64,000 bases of DNA from CAVYUC01 sp963783085 (lineage in GTDB: Bacteria > Bacteroidota > Bacteroidia > Bacteroidales > Prolixibacteraceae): contig CAWAMJ010000005.1 in assembly GCA_963783085.1 (NCBI GenBank), forward strand, positions 1-64,000, written 5' to 3'. A program made the position numbers and the translations under genes. How positions within the stretch are numbered: position 1 is the stretch's first letter; each line of letters begins with the position of its first letter. Shown here one piece after another: positions 12,446 to 19,750 of this stretch. The notes beneath the pieces are model-generated. The model was not told where the DNA came from. It did no database searches and worked only from the letters and a program-made list of their open reading frames with translations.

Positions 12446-15400
12446 TGCCCCAATAGCAAGAAATGATAAATTCGTAACCTTAAAAACGATAACCTTAACA
12501 GGGAATGTTTTTGATGATAATGGTTATGGGATAGATTATGATATCGATGGAGAAGATATTATTGTTTTTGAAGTTAATAAAACTGTAACGAATATTGGAA
12601 AAAGTATTCAACTTCCTTCCGGCGCTTTTCTTCAATTAAATACTGATGGAAATTTTATTTATGACCCTGATCAAGCTTTTAAATGTTTGTGTGAAGGAGA
12701 AACAGCTGAAGATGCATTTACGTACCGAATTTCCGATGCAGACAGTTATTTAAGCAATGAAGCAACCGTCACAATCATAATTGAAGGAGTAAATAATTCG
12801 GGACCCCAAATAACATGTCCTGCTAATATTATAAATCTGGAAGGATGTGGTGCAGAATTAATTAACAAAGCGAATTCCGGATTTGATTTCGTAAATACAG
12901 AACAGTCAATTTCAATAACTGATTTTCTTTCAGCAGGGGGGAATATTACAGCGGAATGCGGTATTTCATCATTGACTTATTTTGATCAAAGTTACTCAGG
13001 AAAATTGCGAATTTACGGAAGTGATTCGAACATTTAATGTTCAGGATAATTGTGGCAATACAGAATTTTGCCAGCAAGTTATTCGCGTGAAGGATATGAC
13101 TCCACCAACTATTATTCCTCCTGCAAATGTTAGTGTCGAATGTAGTGCCGATATATCTTCATCTTCATTGGGAAGAGCTGTTGCGACTGATAATTGTACC
13201 GAGACTCGAGACATAATAGTTACGTTTAGAGATGAAATTGGTTATCGCACCTGCGAGAATACCTACCGAATAAAAAGGATATGGAGAGCAACTGATAAAT
13301 GTGGGAACACTACTACAGCGGTTCAACAAATAAAAGTAAAAGATTCCACGGCACCTGTAATCACTGTTCCTGGCGATGTGGATTTAGACTGTAATATTTC
13401 TGATGTCGCGCCTGCATCATTGGGTATTGCAATGGCAACCGACAATTGCAGTGCAGAGGACAAAATAATAATTGATTATTGGGATCAAATAATTTCCGGT
13501 GGATGTGAGAAAACAATAAAACGCACCTGGACAGCTACCGATGAATGTGGGAACACTAGTCAGGGAGTACAAACAATAATAGTTTCAGATACCATCGCTC
13601 CTTATATTGAAGTACCTAAAGAAGTTTATCTCGAATGTAGTGCTTCAACTTTGCCGGAATCAACAGGAAGTGTACTGGTAACAGATAATTGTAGTCCACC
13701 GGAAATGTTAACAATTTCATATAAAGATGATAAAATTTCAACAGAATGTGAAAATACATACATTCTAAAACGTACCTGGACAGCCGTTGATGAATGCGGT
13801 AACATTGATTCTGTCGCGCAGCATATTTATGTAGGGGATAGTACGGCACCTGAAATTATTTGTCCGGCAGATACTATGGTGTTTTCCAATACAGAAAACT
13901 GTTCCGCAGTAATAGAATTGAATTTACCATTGATTTCTGACGATTGTAATGATGTAACATTAGAGAATGACGCACCCGATATATTCTTACCGGGTACTAC
14001 TACAGTGATATGGACGGCAACGGATAATTGTGGTAATTCAACAACCTGCACACAGAACGTTACGGTTGAGTATTGCTCGCCAATTGCACTCGATGATAAT
14101 AGTTTGGATAATGATCCCGGAAATGATGTTACAATTAATATTCTTGGGAATGATAAAATCAGCGATGGAAATGTCGCCACACCTCAAAATGCTTCAGTGG
14201 TTTTAAATGATCCTGTTAAAAGTCCGTCAAACAATCCAAATTCTGTACAACAACCTGGCGAAGGATCATGGACTTATGATCCTGCAACAGGTAATTTAAC
14301 ATTTATTCCCGAGGAAGGATTCACAGAAAATCCAACTCCTTTAACTTATTCATTAATCGATATTTCAAATGATATGACAGATGACGCGTCGGTTTCCATA
14401 ACCTATAAGAAAGCAGGTGGAAATTAATACGACGTATGCTGTAAACGATACATTTAAAATTGAAATTAATACCACATTTTTTGGAAATGTTTTGGAAAAT
14501 GATTTTGATTTGGAGGGAGACAAACAATCTGTAACAGATTCATCTGTTGTTTCTTTCATTGGAAATGAAATAAAAATCGATAGCGACAGCGGAAGTTTTG
14601 AATATACTCCTCCTGTCGATTTTACTGGAATTGATTCGTTTCAATATGTCATTTGTGATGATGGCGTCCCACAAGCTTGCAGTAAGGCAACCGTTTATAT
14701 TTTAATTACTGTTGATACTGATAAAGACGGAGTGGACGACATGGTTGATATTGATGATGATAACGACGGAATCCTGGACATTTATGAAGACATTTATCTT
14801 GATTTTGATGGCGATGGTATACCGAACCGGCTGGATATTGATTCAGATAACGACGGAATCGCCGATATTGTTGAATGGCAGATCGAAGGTGGATATGTTG
14901 GACCAACAGGAAGAGATTCTGACGGAGACGGCTGGGATGATGCATATGATCCGGATTCCGGTGGCGTATATTATGAGCCAACGGATACAGATTCAGATGG
15001 TTATCCCGATTATGCAGATCTCGATACCGATAATGACAATGTAGCTGATTCAAACGAAGGACATGATGCTAATTTCGACTTAATTCCCGACACCATACCA
15101 ATCGGCATTGATTCCGACGGGGATGGATTGGATGATGCTTATGATACTATCAACGGATGGTTGGATTCAATGAATCCGACCGGCAGCAATGCACCGTTAC
15201 AGGATTATGATTCTGATAACATCAGGGATTGGCGCGATGTTGATGATGATAATGACGGAGACGAGACAACAGGCGACGACGATAAATATTCGTCGGATGA
15301 TTATCCACAAGCCTTCAATGACAATGTGAGCACGAAAGAAGATACACCGGTAACCGGAGATGTGTCACAGAACGACGTCCCGAGTCTGGACGGTGGAAAC

Positions 15401-15889
15401 ATATGGAGTTTAACCTTTGCGCCATTTCACGGAACATTAACCTTGGATGAAGCAGGAGGTTTTGAATACGTACCTGACGTGTATTATTTTGGCACAGATT
15501 CATTTAGCTATGAGCTTTGTGATCGCGACGGGGATTGTTCCACTGCTACAGTTTATGTTACTGTTGAAAGTGGTGAATGTGAGTTGTTTATTCCGGAAAT
15601 TTTTTCTCCCAACGGAGATGGCAATCAGGATTATTTCAGGATAAAATGCATTGAAAACTACCCGAATGCGAAAATAGAGATTTATAACCGCTGGGGAAAT
15701 TTGGTTTATGAACAAAAAAATTATGGCAATACCGATGTTTGGGGAACTACGGATGCTTGGTGGGATGGCTATTCAGATCAAAAAATGAGATTTGGCCGCG
15801 ACAAGCTGCCGCCGGCTACCTACTTCTATATTTTGTATTTGAATGATGGTTCCAAGCCGCGCAACGGATTTATCTTCCTGAACAGGTAA
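1..15889 (+). CDS. Giant SprB-like repeat adhesin with T9SS type B tail; 5' end outside window, frame interrupted
   Basis: One coding unit is inferred because domain order is continuous although no single frame is open. In order: 45 Ig/cadherin-like repeats of 93 residues (Big_9/tandem-95 style, 1 to about 12440), a diverged copy (about 12445-12790), cysteine-rich HYR-like modules (about 12800-14080), another Ig-like segment (about 14080-14700), TSP3 calcium repeats (about 14710-15290), one detached 93-residue repeat (about 15305-15570) and a CHU_C gliding-type tail (about 15575-15889) with FSPNGDGNQDYF and YNRWGNLVYE. Such tails direct T9SS export, and SprB of Flavobacterium is the best-known example. 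The next gene is a SprF/PorP protein, as in sprB-sprF. Many single-base indels break the frame in 280-4757 and 7268-10072, and single breaks lie near 13000 and 14415. The start and signal peptide are not in the window. Role as adhesin or motility protein is inference. Confidence 0.75.
4210..7284 (+). CDS. Longest clean segment of the repeat array, about 11 repeats
   Basis: This is an open stretch of 1024 codons inside the giant gene, not an independent gene. Its first residues are out of frame with the repeat, and the true repeat frame is joined near 4300. It carries consecutive 93-residue Ig-like repeats at an exact 279-bp period and stops at 7284, because one extra base in GAGCTTTCAAC near 7271 shifts the frame. 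The repeat continues immediately in another frame. There is no start signal, signal peptide or promoter at 4210. It also carries a rare linker (SLATVILTIRPANDVP, near 6255) found again only near 11290. Confidence 0.6.
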   Translation: MTALTPTPPKRITTAWTALITSFAIPTATAHTATVTLTITPVNDAPLATDDSNTTNEDTQVSGDVSENDTPSGDGGNTWSVVTNSTHGTLIFNNDGTYTYMPEADYNGMDSFTYQLCDTDSDCSTATVSLTISPVNDIPLATDDSNTTNEDTQVGGNVSTNDIPSGDGGNTWSVVTNPAHGTLTFNNDGTYTYMPEADYNGTDSFNYQLCDIDSDCSPATVTLTISPVNDAPLATDDSNTTNEDTQVGGNVFTNDTSSGDGGNTWSVVTNPAHGILTFNNNGTYTYTPEADYNGTDSFDYQLCDIDGDCSPATVTITIGSINDLPLTADDSNFTNEDTAVNGDVSTNDLPSGDGGNTWSVVTNPAHGTLVFNNDGTYTYTPEADYNGTDSFDYELCDMDSDCSPATVTLTISPVNDAPLATDDSNTTNEDTQVSGDVSSNDTPSGDGGNTWSVVTNPAHGTLTFNNDGTYTYTPEADYNGTDSFDYELCDIDNDCSTAIVRLNISPVNDAPLATDDSNTTNEDTAVNGDVSINDTPSGDGGNTWSVFTNPAHGILVFNNNGTYTYTPETDYNGSDSFNYELCDIDGDCSPATVTITIGSINDLPLTADDSNITNEDTAVNGDVSENDTPSGDGGNTWSVVTNPAHGTLTFNNDGTYTYTPEADYNGTDSFDYQLCDIDGDCSLATVILTIRPANDVPLAADDSNFTNEDTAVNGDVSINDTPSGDGGNTWSVVTNPTHGTLTFNNEGTYTYTPEADYNGTDSFGYQLCDIDSDCSTATVTITIGSINDLPLTVDDSNFTNEDTAVNGDVSINDTSSGDGGNTWSVMTNPAHGTLTFNNDGTYTYTPEADYNGTDSFGYQLCDIDGDCSPATVTLTISPVNDAPLATDDSNTTNEDTQVGGNVSTNDTPSGDGGNTWSVVTNPAHGTLTFNNDGTYTYTPEADYNGTDSFNYQLCDTDSDCSTATVTLTITPVNDAPLATDDSNTTNEDTQVSGDVSSNDTPSGDGGNTWSVVTNPAHGTLSFQQ
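9969..13037 (+). CDS. Second clean segment: about 9 repeats, 4 diverged repeats and start of the HYR-like region
   Basis: This open stretch of 1022 codons is part of the giant gene. It begins just before the frame is restored near 10008 and keeps an exact 279-bp period to 12304. The four most C-terminal repeats diverge (for example NVTDEDISVSGDVS and ARNDKFVTLKTITLTGNV), and base composition turns AT-rich after about 12440. It ends in an HYR-like module beginning GPQITCPANIINLEGCG. The stop at 13037 is reached only after a break near 13000: the downstream frame continues the same module as CEFTEVIRTFNVQDNCGN. One extra T in AAAATTGCG would explain it. Confidence 0.6.
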   Translation: MKIPRLTAIYPNNDTPSGDGGNTWSVVTNPTHGTLTFNNDGTYTYMPEADYNGTDNFDYELCDIDGDCSPATVTITIGSINDLPLTADDSNFTNEDSAVNGDVSTNDTPSGDGGNIWSVVTNPAHGTLTFNNDGTYTYAPEADYNGTDSFDYQLCDMDSDCSPATVTITIGSINDLPLTADDSNITNEDTAVNGDVSINDIPSGDGGNTWSVVTNPAHGTLTFNNDGTYTYTPEADYNGTDSFGYQLCDIDGDCSPATVTITIGSINDLPLTADDSNITNEDTAVNGDVSINDIPSGDGGNTWSVVTNPAHGTLGFNNDGTYNYTPEADYNGMDSFTYQLCDMDSDCSTATVSLTISPVNDIPLATDDSNITNEDTAVNGDVSINDILSGDGGNTWSIVTDPAHGTLTFNNDGTYTYTPEADYNGTDSFDYQLCDIDGDCSLATVILTIRPANDVPLAADDSNFTNEDTAVNGDVSINDTPSGDGGNTWSVVTNPAHGTLTFNNDGTYTYTPEADYNGTDSFDYELCDIDGDCSPATVSISIGGVNDFPIVANDSNVTDEDISVSGDVSINDTPSGDGENVWSFVSGPDHGTLTFNSDGTYAYTPGTNYNGIDNFTYQLCDAENDCSTGLVTLTINPINDLPVVAGDRNTTDEDIPVSGDVSLNDIPSGDGGNIWSIVANPAHGTLNFNNDGTYVYIPEANYNGSDSFDYKLCDMDGDCSSATVNISIGEVNDIPVAADDSNTTNEDTPIIGNVSMNDTPSGDGGNTWSAITSPAHGSLVFNSDGTYTYTPDHDYNGTDNFEYQLCDADNDCSTGSVIISVNGENDAPIARNDKFVTLKTITLTGNVFDDNGYGIDYDIDGEDIIVFEVNKTVTNIGKSIQLPSGAFLQLNTDGNFIYDPDQAFKCLCEGETAEDAFTYRISDADSYLSNEATVTIIIEGVNNSGPQITCPANIINLEGCGAELINKANSGFDFVNTEQSISITDFLSAGGNITAECGISSLTYFDQSYSGKLRIYGSDSNI
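12982..14427 (+). CDS. HYR-like cysteine-rich segment of the giant adhesin
   Basis: This open stretch of 481 codons continues the module cut at about 13000. It holds at least four HYR-like modules of roughly 85-90 residues. Each starts near VKD-TxPxI-xxPxxVxxEC and ends in WTATDECGN or a close variant, with paired cysteines. These modules are common in large Bacteroidota surface proteins and often sit between repeat arrays and the sorting tail. From about 14080 a further Ig-like segment begins (ALDDNSLDNDPGNDVTINI). The stop at 14427 is followed in another frame by NTTYAVNDTFKIEINTTF, which fits the next domain start, so a single-base break near 14415 is likely. The first codons are probably not a real start. 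Confidence 0.6.
   Translation: MIKVTQENCEFTEVIRTFNVQDNCGNTEFCQQVIRVKDMTPPTIIPPANVSVECSADISSSSLGRAVATDNCTETRDIIVTFRDEIGYRTCENTYRIKRIWRATDKCGNTTTAVQQIKVKDSTAPVITVPGDVDLDCNISDVAPASLGIAMATDNCSAEDKIIIDYWDQIISGGCEKTIKRTWTATDECGNTSQGVQTIIVSDTIAPYIEVPKEVYLECSASTLPESTGSVLVTDNCSPPEMLTISYKDDKISTECENTYILKRTWTAVDECGNIDSVAQHIYVGDSTAPEIICPADTMVFSNTENCSAVIELNLPLISDDCNDVTLENDAPDIFLPGTTTVIWTATDNCGNSTTCTQNVTVEYCSPIALDDNSLDNDPGNDVTINILGNDKISDGNVATPQNASVVLNDPVKSPSNNPNSVQQPGEGSWTYDPATGNLTFIPEEGFTENPTPLTYSLIDISNDMTDDASVSITYKKAGGN
14417..15889 (+). CDS. C-terminal segment: Ig-like domain, TSP3 calcium repeats, lone repeat and CHU_C sorting tail
   Basis: This open stretch of 490 codons (GTG at 14417, probably not a true start) has an Ig-like domain (residues about 1-95) and then acidic TSP3-type calcium repeats (about 97-290), with DKDGVDDMVDIDDDNDGILD and five similar units. 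A single 93-residue repeat follows (about 297-385; STKEDTPVTGDVSQND to LCDRDGDCSTA). The CHU_C type B T9SS tail is at about 387-490 (IPEIFSPNGDGNQDYF, IEIYNRWGNLVYE, ATYFYILYL). If translated alone it would lack a signal peptide and could not be exported, which supports its being the 3' end of the giant gene. The stop lies 11 bases before the SprF-like gene. Confidence 0.7.
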   Translation: MEINTTYAVNDTFKIEINTTFFGNVLENDFDLEGDKQSVTDSSVVSFIGNEIKIDSDSGSFEYTPPVDFTGIDSFQYVICDDGVPQACSKATVYILITVDTDKDGVDDMVDIDDDNDGILDIYEDIYLDFDGDGIPNRLDIDSDNDGIADIVEWQIEGGYVGPTGRDSDGDGWDDAYDPDSGGVYYEPTDTDSDGYPDYADLDTDNDNVADSNEGHDANFDLIPDTIPIGIDSDGDGLDDAYDTINGWLDSMNPTGSNAPLQDYDSDNIRDWRDVDDDNDGDETTGDDDKYSSDDYPQAFNDNVSTKEDTPVTGDVSQNDVPSLDGGNIWSLTFAPFHGTLTLDEAGGFEYVPDVYYFGTDSFSYELCDRDGDCSTATVYVTVESGECELFIPEIFSPNGDGNQDYFRIKCIENYPNAKIEIYNRWGNLVYEQKNYGNTDVWGTTDAWWDGYSDQKMRFGRDKLPPATYFYILYLNDGSKPRNGFIFLNR

Positions 15890-15900
15890 GGAACGAAATA

Positions 15901-16851
15901 GTGAAAATGGAATCGATTATGTTATACAAGTCAACTAAAATAAAGTTAATCGGGATTTTTCTGCTAATCTTCACCATAAATGAAGTTTTAGCGCAGCAAG
16001 ATCCGATGTATACCCAATATAATTTCAATACCCAAACCATTAACCCGGCTTATGCGGGTACATGGGAAAGCATGGGTTTTCTTGTTTTGGGCCGGCACCA
16101 ATGGGTTGGAATGCCAGGTGCTCCCAAAACTTACACATTGTCCATTCAATCAGTTGTTAATGAACATGTAGGGCTGGGTTTGAATGTGATTAACGATAAA
16201 ATCGGCCGCGAACAAAGATTCGGACTTTTTGGCGATTATTCATATGGTTTAAAAATAAGCTACGAATCGACTTTGCGGTTCGGTTTTAAATTTGGAGTCA
16301 CCAACTACAACAACAATCTTTCTTTATACCAGCAGTATCCGGGTGAAACCGATAGATTTTCGCAGGGCGATATCGATGTTCATTATATGCCAAATTTCGG
16401 TGTTGGTGCATTTTTGTATTCCCAGGACTATTATATCGGCTTTTCTGTCCCGAAAATTATTGAAAATACCTTCGAAAACAATTACAACAATTATTCAGTC
16501 CAGAGCGAATTGAGGCATTTTTTCCTTATCGCCGGTTATGTTTTTGATGTTACGGATTATTTAAAGTTTAAGCCAACTTTTTTAACCAAGGCGGTAATAG
16601 GGGCGCCGGTTCAAATGGATTTAACAGCAAGTTTTTTGTTGAAAGAGAAGTTTTGGCTGGGAGCAATGTATCGTACAGGTGATTCTTATGGTTTTATTGC
16701 ACAGTGGATTTTTGATAAAAAACTGAGGGTTGGATACAGCATGGACTTCACCACAACAAATTTGAGGCGTTTCCAGAATGGAACTCATGAAATAATGGTT
16801 TCATATGAATTAGGTATATTAAGAAAATGGAGCTCACCGCGAATGTTCTAA
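15901..16851 (+). CDS. PorP/SprF family type IX secretion membrane protein
   Basis: An outer-membrane beta-barrel protein of 316 residues. It has an N-terminal signal peptide (hydrophobic core LIGIFLLIFTI, cleavage near EVLAQ) followed by the family hallmarks QDPMYTQYNFN and INPAYAGT. The longest frame starts at GTG 15901; ATG codons at 15907 and 15919 are plausible, and 15919 gives the most usual signal peptide. Family knowledge: SprF-type proteins are dedicated partners for T9SS substrates carrying type B (CHU_C) tails and are usually encoded just downstream. The 11-base gap to the giant gene and the following OmpA-family gene (29 bases on) suggest one operon for secretion and surface anchoring of the giant protein. 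Confidence 0.9.
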   Translation: MKMESIMLYKSTKIKLIGIFLLIFTINEVLAQQDPMYTQYNFNTQTINPAYAGTWESMGFLVLGRHQWVGMPGAPKTYTLSIQSVVNEHVGLGLNVINDKIGREQRFGLFGDYSYGLKISYESTLRFGFKFGVTNYNNNLSLYQQYPGETDRFSQGDIDVHYMPNFGVGAFLYSQDYYIGFSVPKIIENTFENNYNNYSVQSELRHFFLIAGYVFDVTDYLKFKPTFLTKAVIGAPVQMDLTASFLLKEKFWLGAMYRTGDSYGFIAQWIFDKKLRVGYSMDFTTTNLRRFQNGTHEIMVSYELGILRKWSSPRMF

Positions 16852-16880
16852 ACTCTAAGCTCCATTAAATGTGAAGGCAG

Positions 16881-18674
16881 ATGAAAAGTAAAATTACGGG
16901 AATATTTTTATTATTTTCTTTGATAGGTATCAGTGCATTAACTGCGCAACAGAAAAGAAACGTGTTTGATGATGTTGATTTCCTGATTGAACCGGTTAAA
17001 TCGATAAATACAATTGCCAGTGATATTTCTCCGGTGTTTGTAAAGGGACAATTATTCTTTTCCGGTGTGCCGGAAGAATTTTTCAACAAAACCAGGCTCG
17101 AAAGAAAAAACAAGGCATTTTATAATGTTTATGCAGTTAAACTGGATGAAGATGGATATGTTGTTTCATCGAGGTCGTTGGTACCTGGATTTGGCGCAGC
17201 ATTTCATGAAGGGCCGGTTGCGTACTGTGAACAAACAGGGGAGTTGTTTACTACTCTAAGTAACACGATTAACTCTGATACCATACAGAAACTTTTGCCG
17301 GTTGAAAAAATCCGGTTAAGATTGGTTATTAAAAAATTCATTGACGGCAGTTGGAAAACTACCGCGGAATTGCCATTTAACGATGACAGATACCATTTCG
17401 CCCATCCTGCAATCAGCGTAACCGGAGATACTTTGGTTTTTTCAAGCGATTTGGCAGGGGATAATCGTGGCAATAATGATCTTTTCATGTCGGTCAGAAA
17501 CCAGGGAGAATGGTCCAATCCGATTAATCTTGGCGATTCGATAAACACACCGGGTAACGAGATGTTCCCGGTATTTATCAACGGAAGAACTTTATCGTTT
17601 GCGTCAAATGCACGGCGCGGTGGCTACGGCGGATTTGATATTTATTATACGACCTTTCCTGTAACGGGCAAAATTGAGAACTTGGGCGATAAAATAAATA
17701 CCCACATGGATGATTTCGGTCTGGTAATTCATAAAACAGGAAACGTTGGATATTTTACATCCGATAGAGGGGCAGCCGGCAGCGATGATATTTTCAGGGT
17801 CGATATCAGGAAATTGTACAGAGAATTAAATGGTATTGTCGTTAATGACAGGACGAACCAACCTATTGGCGATGCCCGGGTTAATCTTTTTAACTGCGAC
17901 GGGAAACTGATTCATTCCATTCTTTCAAAAGCCGATGGAAGTTTTCATTTTGAAGTGTTCAAAACCGGGTGTCAACATCTTGAGGGGATAAAAGAAGATC
18001 ATCAGAATGGTTATGCCGATGGTACCGGATTAAATTATGTTGAACTTCGGCTTAAACAAAATCAGGTGTATGAAATAATTGTTCTGGATGTAGATGATGG
18101 TGCGCCGCTGGAGGGCGCTGTTATTTCCTGCAACGGCAATTTTAACAGGGTTACGGACCAACATGGAATGATAACTTTCCTGCCTCCTTTTCCTTTCGAA
18201 TGCTATTTTTCGATAAAAAAAGAAAATTATCTGGATCAGTCCCTGTTGCCGGATTCAAGCAGGTTCACTGGTTCCGTAATCCGCGATACCGTATGGATGT
18301 TTAAAAAAGAATTAAACAAAACATTTGTACTTGACAATATTTACTATGATTTCGACAAATGGGATATTTTACCCGCATCAGAAACAGAACTGAACAAACT
18401 GGTTAAAATCATGAAAGATAATCCTGAATTAAAAGTAGAACTGGGATCACATACCGATTCGAGAGGCAGCGGAAATTATAATCAGCGTTTATCACAAAAA
18501 AGATCGGAATCAGCGGTTAAATACATTGTTAGGCATGATGTTGATGAAGAACGCATAACAGCCAAAGGATACGGAGAAAGCCAGTTAATCAACCATTGCA
18601 GCGATGGCGTGCCGTGCACGGAAGAAGAACACCGGCAAAACCGGCGAACCGAATTTAAAATACTTTCATTTTGA
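16881..18674 (+). CDS. OmpA family protein with PD40 propeller and carboxypeptidase-regulatory-like domains
   Basis: A 597-residue envelope protein. It has a signal peptide (about 1-21, ending SALTAQ) and a PD40/WD40-like beta-propeller (about 170-310) with repeated blades such as FSSDLAGDNRGNNDLFMS and FTSDRGAAGSDDIFRVD. Carboxypeptidase-regulatory-like segments follow (about 315-470), and then an OmpA C-terminal peptidoglycan-binding domain (about 490-597; YYDFDKWDILPAS, GSHTDSRGS). This architecture is common next to PorP/SprF genes in Bacteroidota and resembles PorE-type cell-wall-anchored T9SS components. Being co-directional and 29 bases after the SprF-like gene suggests an operon. A role in anchoring the complex is inferred. 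Confidence 0.9.
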   Translation: MKSKITGIFLLFSLIGISALTAQQKRNVFDDVDFLIEPVKSINTIASDISPVFVKGQLFFSGVPEEFFNKTRLERKNKAFYNVYAVKLDEDGYVVSSRSLVPGFGAAFHEGPVAYCEQTGELFTTLSNTINSDTIQKLLPVEKIRLRLVIKKFIDGSWKTTAELPFNDDRYHFAHPAISVTGDTLVFSSDLAGDNRGNNDLFMSVRNQGEWSNPINLGDSINTPGNEMFPVFINGRTLSFASNARRGGYGGFDIYYTTFPVTGKIENLGDKINTHMDDFGLVIHKTGNVGYFTSDRGAAGSDDIFRVDIRKLYRELNGIVVNDRTNQPIGDARVNLFNCDGKLIHSILSKADGSFHFEVFKTGCQHLEGIKEDHQNGYADGTGLNYVELRLKQNQVYEIIVLDVDDGAPLEGAVISCNGNFNRVTDQHGMITFLPPFPFECYFSIKKENYLDQSLLPDSSRFTGSVIRDTVWMFKKELNKTFVLDNIYYDFDKWDILPASETELNKLVKIMKDNPELKVELGSHTDSRGSGNYNQRLSQKRSESAVKYIVRHDVDEERITAKGYGESQLINHCSDGVPCTEEEHRQNRRTEFKILSF

Positions 18675-18831
18675 AACTTTTTATCCTGTTGTTGCATTTT
18701 CAGCGTCACGATGGCATAACAATTTTCAACTGGTTAAATTTTCTTTTGAAATAAAATTGAAGAGATTTACTCTCCCGTGTTTAAACTTTTCCAGCCGCGT
18801 GAAGTCAAAATCCATGTTTGCGAAATAAACG

Positions 18832-19266
18832 ATGAATACCAGGTATTTTTTTATCTCAGCAATTAATTGGTTAAAAACCACGGAAATGTTTGCTAATCCA
18901 TCCAGGCAGCTTCCGGGGAAATGGGAGCTTTACGAGTATTATACGGAACCTAAGAATGAGTTAATCAACATCAAAAAACAAGACTTGAAAGAGAAAAACC
19001 ATTTTTTGGAAATTGAGTTTGCAGAAAATGAGAAAGTTGTACAGAGAACAAATTTACATTTTCCGTTTTTTTCCGAAAATGAACAGTTGCAGTGGAGCCG
19101 CAGCAAGAATTTTATCACATTGATTAACCCCGGCGATTTCAGAAAAAACATCGAATTTCAATTTGCCATCGAAAACGATACGCTGAAGTTATTGAAAAAA
19201 GATGCTTTTGGTAAAATTGAGTTTTTTGGTTTTTTTAATAAACTGAAAAGTTCGCCCAATAAGTAA
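18832..19266 (+). CDS. Hypothetical protein, possibly lipocalin-like
   Basis: A 144-residue protein without a recognised family. The phrase LPGKWELYEYY near residue 28 resembles the GKW-EL opening of small lipocalin-like proteins, including the neighbour at 19328. The rest is beta-rich with alternating charged and aromatic residues (FLEIEFAENEKVVQRTNLHF). There is no convincing signal peptide from the chosen ATG. It lies between the OmpA gene and the next small lipoprotein, on the same strand, separated by 157 and 61 bases. It may be a diverged tandem paralogue of its downstream neighbour. Function unknown. Confidence 0.65.
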   Translation: MNTRYFFISAINWLKTTEMFANPSRQLPGKWELYEYYTEPKNELINIKKQDLKEKNHFLEIEFAENEKVVQRTNLHFPFFSENEQLQWSRSKNFITLINPGDFRKNIEFQFAIENDTLKLLKKDAFGKIEFFGFFNKLKSSPNK

Positions 19267-19327
19267 ATATCCTTAGTTTCTTTTCATTTTTATATTTTTG
19301 GGAATTAAAATTTATAAAATTGTTGAT

Positions 19328-19747
19328 ATGAAAGCTGTTGCTTATTTTGTTGTATTCCTGGTAATGTTATTGGCGGGTTGTAAAACCATTGGTGATAAAA
19401 GGCTTGTTGGGAAATGGGAATTGGTGGAATTTGCGCTTGTTGGCCAGGGTGGCAATCCGGTGAGCAACGCAGAAACATTGCGGAATGCCGGCGCGGTTTG
19501 GGATTTGGAATTCTCGAAAAATGGTGATTTTTCACAGAAATTCAACATGCGCAAACGCAGTATGGAAATGGAAACAGAAGAGGGCACATGGAAAACTGAA
19601 CAGGATTCGCTTTTAATTGAGCTTCAAAAAGATGTTGTAGCTTCGAAACTCGATTATACTTATAAATTCAAAGAAGATACACTTGTCCTTACGCTCGCGC
19701 CAAGAGAGAGCAAATCAAAAATAATTACCAAGTTTGTCGAAAAATAA
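19328..19747 (+). CDS. Small lipocalin-like lipoprotein
   Basis: A protein of 139 residues from the ATG at 19328; an upstream in-frame start at 19298 would add ten residues before the signal peptide. The signal peptide AYFVVFLVMLLAGC ends in a lipobox (LLAGC), so it should be a lipoprotein. The mature part opens with RLVGKWELVEF and carries EEGTWKTEQDSL, the pattern of small lipocalin-like domains in Bacteroidota. Its stop lies 3 bases from the end of the convergent hydF. No obvious rho-independent terminator separates them. Ligand and role unknown. Confidence 0.75.
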   Translation: MKAVAYFVVFLVMLLAGCKTIGDKRLVGKWELVEFALVGQGGNPVSNAETLRNAGAVWDLEFSKNGDFSQKFNMRKRSMEMETEEGTWKTEQDSLLIELQKDVVASKLDYTYKFKEDTLVLTLAPRESKSKIITKFVEK

Positions 19748-19750
19748 AAG

